From Caulobacter sp. 17J80-11 (GTDB taxonomy: Bacteria; Pseudomonadota; Alphaproteobacteria; Caulobacterales; Caulobacteraceae): 60,487 nucleotides of DNA. A program made the translations under genes and the position numbers. The stretch spans positions 1-60,487 of the forward strand of contig NZ_JACSJI010000023.1 of NCBI RefSeq assembly GCF_014349105.1, given 5' to 3'. Numbering within the stretch: position 1 is the first letter of the stretch; each line of letters opens with the position of its first letter. The notes below the pieces were generated by a model, which saw nothing but the letters and a program-made list of their open reading frames with translations, was not told where the DNA came from and searched no databases. Below, one piece after another: positions 54,002 to 60,487 of the stretch.

Positions 54002-55495
54002 TCAGCCCGCGCGCGCCGTCGCCAGCACGCCGTTGACCGCCGCCTTCCAGCCGCGCCGCAGCCGCGCGCGTTCGTCCTCGCCCATGCGCGGCGCCCAGCG
54101 GACCGGCGCGTCGGCGGCCGGGACGTTCAGGCTGTCGATCAGGCCGGCCCCCAGCGCGGCCAGGCGGGCTGCGCCCAGCGCGGTCATCTCCTGGAAGGCC
54201 GGCCGCTCCACCGGCACGGCGCAGACGTCGGCCAGGAACTGCATGGCCCAGGCGTTGGCGGTGACTCCGCCGTCGACCTTCAGCACCGAGGGTCGCGGCG
54301 CGCCGTCGGCGTTAAGCGCGTCCAGCAGGTCGGCGGTCTGGTAGGCCAGCGACTCCAGGGCCGCGCGCACCAGGTGGGCGCGGGTGGTGTCGCGGGTGAG
54401 GCCCATCACCGCGCCGCGCGCTTCGGCCTCCCACCAGGGGGCGCCGAGGCCCGTGAAGCCCGGCACCAGATAGACCCCGCCGTTGTCGGTCAGGCTCTGC
54501 GCCACCGCCTCGGACTGGCGCGAATGCTCGATGACGCCGAGCCCTTCCTGCAGCCACTGCACCGCCGATCCGGCCGAGAAGATCGCGCCTTCCAGGGCGT
54601 AGGCCGCTTCGCCGTCGATGGAATAGCCCAGGGTCGAGAGCATCCGGTGCTTCGACGCGCGGGGCGTCGCGCCGACGTTCATGACCAGGAAGGCCCCGGT
54701 GCCGTAGGTCACCTTCGTCTCGCCGGGCTCAAGCGCGCCGTGGCCGACCAGGGCGGCGTGCTGGTCGCCGGCCATGCCGCAGATCGGGATGGCCCGGCCG
54801 AACAGGGCCGGATCGGTCTCGCCGAAGCGGCCGGCGCAGGGGCGGATCTCCGGCAGCACCGCGCGCGGCACGCCGAAGCGGGCCAGCAGGCCGTCGTCCC
54901 AGCGCCGCTCGGCCAGGTCGAACAGCAGGGTGCGCGCGGCGTTGGTGGCGTCAGTGGCGTGCACCGCTCCGCCGGTCAGGCGCGAGAGCAGGAAGCAGTC
55001 GATGGTGCCGACCGCCAACTCGCCGCGCTCGGCGCGCGCGCGCGCGCCTTCGACCCGGTCGAGCAGCCAGGCGATCTTGGTGGCGGAGAAGTAGGGGTCG
55101 AGCACCAGGCCGGTCTTCGCCTGGATCGCGGGCTCCTGGCCGTCGGCGCGCAGCCGCTCGCAGACGCCCGCCGTGCGCCGGTCCTGCCAGACCAGGGCCT
55201 TGTGCAGGGCCGCGCCGCCAGCCCGGTCCCACAGCACGGTGGTCTCGCGCTGGTTGGTGACGCCGATGGCGGCGATGGCGCTGGGCCCGCCCACGTCGCT
55301 GATCGCCTCGCGACAGACCTGCAGGGTCGCCGCCCAGATCTCCTCGGCGTCGTGCTCCACCCAGCCGGGCTGGGGATAGTGCTGCTGCAGAGGGATCTGG
55401 CGCAGGGCGCGGGGGCGCCAGTCTGCGTCGAACACGATGGCCCGGGTCGAGGTGGTGCCCTGGTCGATCGCCAGGATCATGGACGGCGCGGACAT
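54002..55495 (-). CDS. glpK: Glycerol kinase
   Basis: 497 residues from ATG 55495 with AAGGAGG 5 bases upstream. FGGY blocks: ILAIDQGTTSTRAIVFD, GVTNQRETTVLWDR and GTGAFLVMNVG, GGVTANAWAMQFLAD. It phosphorylates glycerol in the cytosol. GlpF and GlpD are not adjacent. The upstream gap is shared with the divergent PLP dehydratase gene. Confidence 0.97.
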   Translation of the reverse strand: MSAPSMILAIDQGTTSTRAIVFDADWRPRALRQIPLQQHYPQPGWVEHDAEEIWAATLQVCREAISDVGGPSAIAAIGVTNQRETTVLWDRAGGAALHKALVWQDRRTAGVCERLRADGQEPAIQAKTGLVLDPYFSATKIAWLLDRVEGARARAERGELAVGTIDCFLLSRLTGGAVHATDATNAARTLLFDLAERRWDDGLLARFGVPRAVLPEIRPCAGRFGETDPALFGRAIPICGMAGDQHAALVGHGALEPGETKVTYGTGAFLVMNVGATPRASKHRMLSTLGYSIDGEAAYALEGAIFSAGSAVQWLQEGLGVIEHSRQSEAVAQSLTDNGGVYLVPGFTGLGAPWWEAEARGAVMGLTRDTTRAHLVRAALESLAYQTADLLDALNADGAPRPSVLKVDGGVTANAWAMQFLADVCAVPVERPAFQEMTALGAARLAALGAGLIDSLNVPAADAPVRWAPRMGEDERARLRRGWKAAVNGVLATARAG

Positions 55496-55567
55496 CAGGC
55501 CTCCTTCGCGCGACGGAGCGGTTCGGTTATGAGCGTAGCCGTCGCAGACCGCTTTGGGAGCCCCGCT

Positions 55568-56542
55568 ATGAACGTCCCCGCCTTCGCCGACGTCGAGGAC
55601 GCCGCGGCCCGCCTGGCCGGGCGGGCGGTGGTCACGCCGGTGCTGGAAAACGCGACCCTCAACGAGCGGGTCGGCCGGCGCGTGCTGCTGAAGGCCGAGT
55701 GCCTGCAGGTCAGCGGCAGCTTCAAGTTCCGCGGCGCCTACAACCGCATCAGCCGGCTGAGCGAAGACGAGCGTCGTCGCGGCGTGGTGGCCTATTCGTC
55801 CGGCAATCACGCCCAGGGCGTGGCGGCGGCGGCCAAGCTGGTCGGCGCGCCGGCCCTGATCGTCATGCCGTCGGACGCCCCCGCGGTGAAGGTCGAGGGC
55901 GTGCGCGCCTTCGGCGGCGAGGTGCGCCTGTACGACCGCTGGACGGAAAGCCGCGAGGCGATCGGCGCCGAGATCGCGGCCCAGCGCGGCTCGGTGCTGG
56001 TCCCCCCGTTCGACGACGTCTTCGTGATCGCCGGGCAGGGGACGACCGGTCTGGAGTTCGCCCGCCAGGCGCAGGCGGCCGGCGCGGGCCTCGAGGCCGT
56101 GCTGGTCCCGGCCAGCGGCGGCGGCCTGGTCGCCGGCGTCAACCTGGCCATGCAGGCCCTGAGCCCGGCGACCCGGGTGTTCTGCGTCGAGCCGCACGAG
56201 TTCAACGACTACCAGCTCTCGCTGGCCGCGGGCGAACGGGTGACCCACGGGCCCGGCCAGCCGTCCATGTGCGACGCCCTGATGTCGCCCATGCCGGGCG
56301 AGATCACCTTCGCGGTCAATCGCGACACCCTGGCCGGCGGCCTGACCGCCACCGAGGCCGAGGTGAGCGAGGCCGTGCGTTTCGCCTTCCGCCACCTGAA
56401 GCTGGTGGTCGAGCCTGGCGGCGCCGCCGGTCTGGCCGCCCTGCTGGCCGGGCGCGTTCCGGCCGGCGCGGGCGCGGTCGGCGTGGTGCTGTCCGGCGGC
56501 AATGTCGACCCGGCGCTCTACGCCCGACTGATCCAGGGCTGA
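55568..56542 (+). CDS. Threonine/serine dehydratase (PLP fold type II)
   Basis: 324 residues from ATG 55568 (GGGAG upstream); an in-frame ATG at 55529 is possible. The PLP lysine lies in SGSFKFRGAYNR, the phosphate-binding glycine loop is in PASGGGLVAGVNLA, and SSGNHAQGVA is the substrate loop. Without an ACT domain, it belongs to the short catabolic TdcB/serine racemase group, so it may dehydrate threonine or serine or racemise serine. Not clearly part of an operon. Confidence 0.93.
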   Translation: MNVPAFADVEDAAARLAGRAVVTPVLENATLNERVGRRVLLKAECLQVSGSFKFRGAYNRISRLSEDERRRGVVAYSSGNHAQGVAAAAKLVGAPALIVMPSDAPAVKVEGVRAFGGEVRLYDRWTESREAIGAEIAAQRGSVLVPPFDDVFVIAGQGTTGLEFARQAQAAGAGLEAVLVPASGGGLVAGVNLAMQALSPATRVFCVEPHEFNDYQLSLAAGERVTHGPGQPSMCDALMSPMPGEITFAVNRDTLAGGLTATEAEVSEAVRFAFRHLKLVVEPGGAAGLAALLAGRVPAGAGAVGVVLSGGNVDPALYARLIQG

Positions 56543-56644
56543 GCGCCGCCGGGCCGCTTCTCAGCAAAGCCTCACATTTCGCTCATGCCGTCCGACCCCG
56601 CCCGCGCCAGGGATGAAGCCTCACTCAAGGCGGAGGCGAAGGCG

Positions 56645-57229
56645 ATGGCGAGCAAGGCGGAAACAGGGTCGGGACGGCGTGGTCTGGGGTGGCGGATCGC
56701 CGGCTGGGCGGCCGGGACGGGGCTTCTGCTGCTGGTCCCGCTGGTCGCCATGCGGTTCACCCACGACGTGGTCTGGACCACCTCCGATTTCGTGTTCGCG
56801 GGCCTGCTCTTGTTCGGCTCGGCCCTCGCCTACGAGCTGATCGCCAGCACCCGTGGCGGGCTGGTCTATCGGGGCGCGGTGGCCGCCGCGATCGGCACGG
56901 CCTTCCTGCTGATCTGGGCCAACGGCGCGGTCGGCCTGATCGGCGGCGAGCGCGAGGACGCCAACCTGCTGTACGGCGGCGTGCTGGCCGTGGCGCTGAT
57001 CGGCGCCCTGATCGGGCGTTTCCGGCCGAGCGGCATGGCCCGGGCCCTGTTCGCGACGGCGTTCGCCCAGGCGCTGGTCCCGCTGGTGGCGCTAGGCCTC
57101 GGCCTGGGCTCGATGGCCCTGATCTGGACGCAGGAGACCCTGGTGGTGAGCGGCGGCTTCGTGGCGCTCTGGCTGCTGGCGGCGGGCCTGTTCGTGGCCG
57201 CGGCGCGGAGCCCGACGCCGGCGGATTGA
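56645..57229 (+). CDS. Small multi-pass membrane protein
   Basis: 194 residues from ATG 56645, chosen for GGAGG 8 bases upstream; an ATG at 56585 would add 20 charged residues. About six hydrophobic helices (GWAAGTGLLLLVPLVAMRF, DFVFAGLLLFGSALAYELI, YRGAVAAAIGTAFLLIWANG, LLYGGVLAVALIGALIG, FATAFAQALVPLVALGLGLG and FVALWLLAAGLFVAA). No signature residues. I do not recognise a function. Confidence 0.8.
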   Translation: MASKAETGSGRRGLGWRIAGWAAGTGLLLLVPLVAMRFTHDVVWTTSDFVFAGLLLFGSALAYELIASTRGGLVYRGAVAAAIGTAFLLIWANGAVGLIGGEREDANLLYGGVLAVALIGALIGRFRPSGMARALFATAFAQALVPLVALGLGLGSMALIWTQETLVVSGGFVALWLLAAGLFVAAARSPTPAD

Positions 57230-57298
57230 CCCTGCGGCGCCCTTTACGGGCCGGCGGACGCGTGCGACCGGTCGGAGCTCGCTGCTTCGGTTGTCCGC

Positions 57299-58360
57299 AT
57301 GTCCGCCGCCCCGGTCCTGATCGCGCCCCTGCCGCAACACCGGCTCGACGAGCCCAGGCTGTTCGCCTGGCTCGCCGGGCGCCTGCCGGGCTTCGCGGGG
57401 CCGGCCGAGCTGCGCCAGTTCCAGGGCGGGCAGTCGAACCCGACCTACCTGATCACCACGCCTGAGCGCCGCTACGTCCTGCGCAAGAAGCCGCCGGGCA
57501 AGCTCTTGCCCTCCGCCCACCAGATCGAGCGCGAGTACCGCGTGCTGCGCGCCCTGGACGGCACGGCCGTGCCGGTGCCGCCGGCCCGCGTGCTGTGCGA
57601 GGACGAGGGCGTCATCGGCACCGCCTTCTACGTCATGGATTTCGTCGACGGCCGCGTGCTGACCGACACCACGCTGGCGGCCTTGGAGAAGGACGAGCGG
57701 CGGCCGATCTACGACGCGATGGCGCAGACGCTCGCCGCCCTGCACCGGGTCGATTATCGGACCGCGGGCCTGGCCGACTTCGGCAAGCCGGAGAACTTCG
57801 TCGGCCGGCAGATCAACCTTTGGACCAAGCAGTACCTGGCGGCCAAGACCGACGAGCTGCCGGCCATGGACGCCCTGATGCGCTGGCTGCCGGAGAACGC
57901 GCCGGCCACGGAGGAAGTGACCGTCGTGCACGGCGATTTCCGGCTGGGCAACCTGCTCTACGCCCATGACGGTCCGCAGGTGCTGGCCGTGCTGGACTGG
58001 GAGCTGGCCACCCTGGGCCATCCGCTGTCGGACCTGGCCTATGTGGCCCTGCCGTATCATCTGCCGCCGGGCGGGCCGCTGCCGGGTCTGCGCGAGCTCG
58101 ACGCCGCGGCCTGGGGCCTGCCGTCCGAGGCGGAGTTCCTGCAGGCCTACGCGCGCGCGGTCGGCCGCGAGGACATCCCCGACTGGCCGTTCTTCCTGGC
58201 GCTGTCGCTGTTTCGCCTCGCGGGCATCACCCAGGGCGTCTACGCGCGCGCCCTGCAGGGCAACGCCGCGGACGGCGGCGCGATGGCCATGGCCGCGGTC
58301 GCCCGCAGCGCCGCCGAGATCGGCTGGGAGATCGCCAGCGGCGCGCGCCGGGTCGCCTAG
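57299..58360 (+). CDS. APH-fold phosphotransferase family protein
   Basis: 353 residues. Kinase-like motifs: RQFQGGQSNPTYLI, the Brenner-type VTVVHGDFRLGNLLY (catalytic Asp) and VLDWELATLGHPLSDLAYVALPYHL (metal Asp). This set is that of the ACAD10/11-like phosphotransferases rather than aminoglycoside resistance enzymes. In related bacteria it neighbours acyl-CoA dehydrogenase genes, which is not the case here. Its stop overlaps the next, convergent stop by 4 bases. Confidence 0.92.
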   Translation: MSAAPVLIAPLPQHRLDEPRLFAWLAGRLPGFAGPAELRQFQGGQSNPTYLITTPERRYVLRKKPPGKLLPSAHQIEREYRVLRALDGTAVPVPPARVLCEDEGVIGTAFYVMDFVDGRVLTDTTLAALEKDERRPIYDAMAQTLAALHRVDYRTAGLADFGKPENFVGRQINLWTKQYLAAKTDELPAMDALMRWLPENAPATEEVTVVHGDFRLGNLLYAHDGPQVLAVLDWELATLGHPLSDLAYVALPYHLPPGGPLPGLRELDAAAWGLPSEAEFLQAYARAVGREDIPDWPFFLALSLFRLAGITQGVYARALQGNAADGGAMAMAAVARSAAEIGWEIASGARRVA

Positions 58361-59400
58361 ATCGACACCGCCGAATCCGGCGTCCGCTCGCTGAAGCCGG
58401 CGCCGACCGTGCGGGTGTCCTCGCGCCGGCCCTCTTCGCGCTCGCGCTCCTCTTCGAACCAGGCGACGGTCCGGCGCAGGCCCTCGTCGACCGGGGTCTT
58501 GGCGGACCAGCCCAGCACCTCGCGGGCGCGGGTGACGTCGGGACGGCGCCGCGTCGGGTCGTCGACCGGCAACGGCTTGCGGGTCACCGGCGAGCCGGAG
58601 TCGGTGATGCGCAGCACCCGCTCGACCAGCTCGTTGATGGTCAGCTCGGTCGGATTGCCGAGGTTCACCGGCCCCGGCGGCGGACCTTCGTAGGTCATCA
58701 GCCGCATCAACCCGTCGACCAGGTCGTCCACATAGCAGAACGAGCGGGTCTGGCGGCCGTCGCCGTAGATGGTCACCGGGTCGCCGGCCAGGGCCTGGGT
58801 GATGACGTTCGACACCACCCGGCCGTCGAAGGCGTCCAGGCGCGGGCCGTAGGTGTTGAAGATGCGCGCCACGCGCACCTCGGCCCGGCCGCCGCGCTCG
58901 AAGTCGAAGCACAGGGTCTCGGCCGCCCGCTTGCCTTCGTCGTAGCAGGCCCGCGGCCCGGTGGTGTTCACGCAGCCGCGGTAGCTTTCCACCTGGGGGT
59001 GGACCTCCGGGTCGCCGTAGATTTCGCTGGTCGAGGCCATCAGCAGGCGCGCGCCGGTGTCTTCACACAGGTGCAGCAGGTTGCGGGTGCCCAACACGCT
59101 GGTCAGCAGGGTGTGCTCGGGGTCGGCCTGGTAGAGCGGCGGGGAGGCCGGGCAGGCGAGGTTGTAGACGTAGTCGAACCGGCGCTTCAGCCGCGGCGGC
59201 AGGGGCTCGACCACGTCCGCCTCGACCAGGTCGAAGCGGCTGTCGCGGTAGAGGTGGCGGATGTTGCGCCGCCGGCCGGTGAGGAAGCTGTCGAGACAGA
59301 CGACGTGATGCCCCTCGGCCAGCAACGCATCACAAAGGTGGGACCCCACGAAGCCTGCGCCTCCGGCCACGAGAACTTGGCGCGCCTTGCCGTTCTTCAT
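58357..59400 (-). CDS. UDP-glucuronate decarboxylase (UXS) family protein
   Basis: 347 residues. NAD loop VLVAGGAGFVGSHLCDALLAEGH near the N-terminus; LACPASPPLYQ and ESYRGCVNTTGPRACYDEGKRAAETL with Tyr and Lys of the catalytic set; RIFNTYGPRL. This matches UXS that forms UDP-xylose. An acidic/basic tail of about 35 residues is added at the C-terminus. It is followed upstream on the same strand by a glycosyltransferase gene, supporting a role in surface polysaccharide synthesis. Confidence 0.93.
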   Translation of the reverse strand: MKNGKARQVLVAGGAGFVGSHLCDALLAEGHHVVCLDSFLTGRRRNIRHLYRDSRFDLVEADVVEPLPPRLKRRFDYVYNLACPASPPLYQADPEHTLLTSVLGTRNLLHLCEDTGARLLMASTSEIYGDPEVHPQVESYRGCVNTTGPRACYDEGKRAAETLCFDFERGGRAEVRVARIFNTYGPRLDAFDGRVVSNVITQALAGDPVTIYGDGRQTRSFCYVDDLVDGLMRLMTYEGPPPGPVNLGNPTELTINELVERVLRITDSGSPVTRKPLPVDDPTRRRPDVTRAREVLGWSAKTPVDEGLRRTVAWFEEEREREEGRREDTRTVGAGFSERTPDSAVSI

Positions 59401-59507
59401 CCCTCGTCCCCTCGGCGAGAATTAACGCTCCTCAACTTGGTCGGATCGGTCTTTGTTCGACCCGCCCCGATACAAAACGCGCGGCTCGGCGGCGGCCGCT
59501 TCGACCG

Positions 59508-60487
59508 TCACCCGAGAGCCACAGACAGGTCTCTCGGGCTGGCGGTTCGACGCGCCGGGCGGCGGTCCGGACCGCCGGTGACGCTGCGATAGACCCCCAG
59601 CATTCCGCGCGTCATGGCGTCGGCGGAATAACGGCCGGCGCGGGCGCGCGCGGCGCCCCCGCGCTCGGCGCGCAGGTTCGGGTCTGCCAGCAGCCGGTTG
59701 ATCGCTGCGGCGCAGCCGTCGGCGTCGCCCGGCGCGAAGAACAGGGCCGCGCCCGACCACAGTTCGCGGTGGGCCGGCACGTCGGACAGCACCAGCGCGC
59801 AGCCGGCCTGGCCGGCGGCGAGCGCGCCCGGCGCGTCGGGCGCATAGCGCGCGGCCGAGGCGTAGATCGGCCGCTCCCGCAGCAGCTGGGCGGTGCGGAC
59901 CGGGTCCAGCGGGCCCGGGGCCGACAGGCGCGCGAAACGTGTGCGTTCGCCGCGCGGGCCCAGCACCGGACCCAGCGCCACCACGGGCGCCTGGACCCGA
60001 GTGGCGGCCCGGTCGAGCGTCTCCATCTCGTCGCCGGCGTCCCACAGCCGGCCGACGGCCAGCACGAAGGGATCGGCCGCCGGTTCGGCGGCGGGGGCGA
60101 TGGCGGCGCGGCGGCCGCCGCGGACCACGATAGGCCGGCGGCCGTAGGTCTCGGCGACGGCGGCGGCGAAGGCGGCGGTCGGCGCGACCGCGGCGGCGCA
60201 GCGGCCGTAGCCGTCGCGGGCCAGCTCGCTGCGCCAGCGGTCTTCGTCCGGGATCGGCGCGCCGCTGCGCATCGCCGACCACCAGGTGCCGGCGCAGCCT
60301 GCGGCGGCGACGATCACCGGCGCGGTGAAGCGCTCGGAGCAGGCCAGGGCGGGGTGGTCGAGCTGGACCAGGTCGGCGTGTGCGGCGGCGGCCAGGTCGG
60401 CCAGCACGTCGGCGGCGAAGCGGGTCTCGCCCGGCCGGTCGTGGGCGGCGATCGAGGGCAGGCCGGCGGCGGCCAGCTCCAGGCCTT
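59508..60487 (-). CDS. Glycosyltransferase family 4-like protein, 5' end missing
   Basis: Open from its stop at 59508 to the window edge; the start is beyond base 60487. At least 325 residues are seen. The C-terminal GT-B domain has PFVLAVGRLWDAGDEMETLDRAA, RERPIYASAARYAPDAPGALAAGQAGCALVLSDVP and WSGAALFFAPGDADGCAAAINRLLAD. The acidic ExxE site typical of GT4 is less clear. Very Ala/Arg-rich. Likely works with the UXS-like gene in glycan building. Confidence 0.88.
   Translation of the reverse strand, partial: GLELAAAGLPSIAAHDRPGETRFAADVLADLAAAAHADLVQLDHPALACSERFTAPVIVAAAGCAGTWWSAMRSGAPIPDEDRWRSELARDGYGRCAAAVAPTAAFAAAVAETYGRRPIVVRGGRRAAIAPAAEPAADPFVLAVGRLWDAGDEMETLDRAATRVQAPVVALGPVLGPRGERTRFARLSAPGPLDPVRTAQLLRERPIYASAARYAPDAPGALAAGQAGCALVLSDVPAHRELWSGAALFFAPGDADGCAAAINRLLADPNLRAERGGAARARAGRYSADAMTRGMLGVYRSVTGGPDRRPARRTASPRDLSVALG

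Noticed and set aside
57299-58360. Aminoglycoside resistance kinase
   Set aside because: The fold is APH-like, but the motif set and length fit ACAD10/11-type phosphotransferases.

Overview
The window is a GC-rich (about 70 percent by eye) chromosomal segment of an alphaproteobacterium. The gene set suggests Caulobacteraceae, with Phenylobacterium or Caulobacter the best guess: a housekeeping Kup, a rpe / heparinase-fold / CapD-type sugar operon, HisKA_2 kinases, an EcfG-like promoter pattern, a catecholate receptor with piuC, and UXS with family 4 glycosyltransferases. The assignment is inference from protein style and gene content; no rRNA or other marker is present. No phage, transposase, CRISPR array, tRNA or rRNA gene was recognised.

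Layout. 1-8.3 kb: end of a secreted protein gene, argG, kup, an Rrf2 regulator, an SDR, a small gene, amt and an alpha/beta hydrolase. 8.3-14 kb: hemerythrin-like protein, rsmB, then a tight operon rpe - heparinase II/III-like - nucleotide-sugar 4,6-dehydratase. 14-19.4 kb: a stress-flavoured stretch with a HisKA_2 kinase whose LOV-like PAS lacks the photoactive cysteine, many small proteins, a fatty acid desaturase, and a coupled csp-infA pair. 19.4-26.2 kb: a Tat amidohydrolase, purH and three tandem dienelactone-hydrolase-like paralogues that share a conserved upstream element. 26.2-33 kb: PCu(A)C chaperone, trpS, murJ, pyrF, marC, rimO. 33-38.6 kb: small genes including a HEPN-like protein, a GFA-family protein, an uncharacterised protein with faint EAL likeness, rmlA and a glycosyltransferase. 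38.6-46.5 kb: a ThDP enzyme plus aldehyde dehydrogenase operon, then an iron-uptake cluster (piuC, TonB receptor, PepSY protein) around two divergent Fur-box-like sites. 46.6-54 kb: a five-gene operon (glycosyltransferase, amylo-alpha-1,6-glucosidase, otsB, GH15, otsA) joined by start/stop overlaps and preceded by an EcfG-type promoter. 54-60.5 kb: glpK, a PLP dehydratase, a membrane protein, an APH-fold phosphotransferase, a UXS-like decarboxylase and a truncated glycosyltransferase.

Three things link the window. First, three sites fit GGAAC-N17-GTT, the general stress (EcfG/SigT) promoter form; they precede the trehalose/glucan operon, the LOV-like kinase and a small 91-residue protein. Second, intergenic spaces carry at least ten palindromic repeats in several families; one family, with perfect or near-perfect 29-bp arms, sits only between convergent genes. 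Third, the window is rich in small proteins of unknown function between 15.3 and 19.4 kb. I saw no obvious new multi-gene defence or mobile system; the best leads are the stress-promoter module and the triplicated hydrolase with its duplicated leader.
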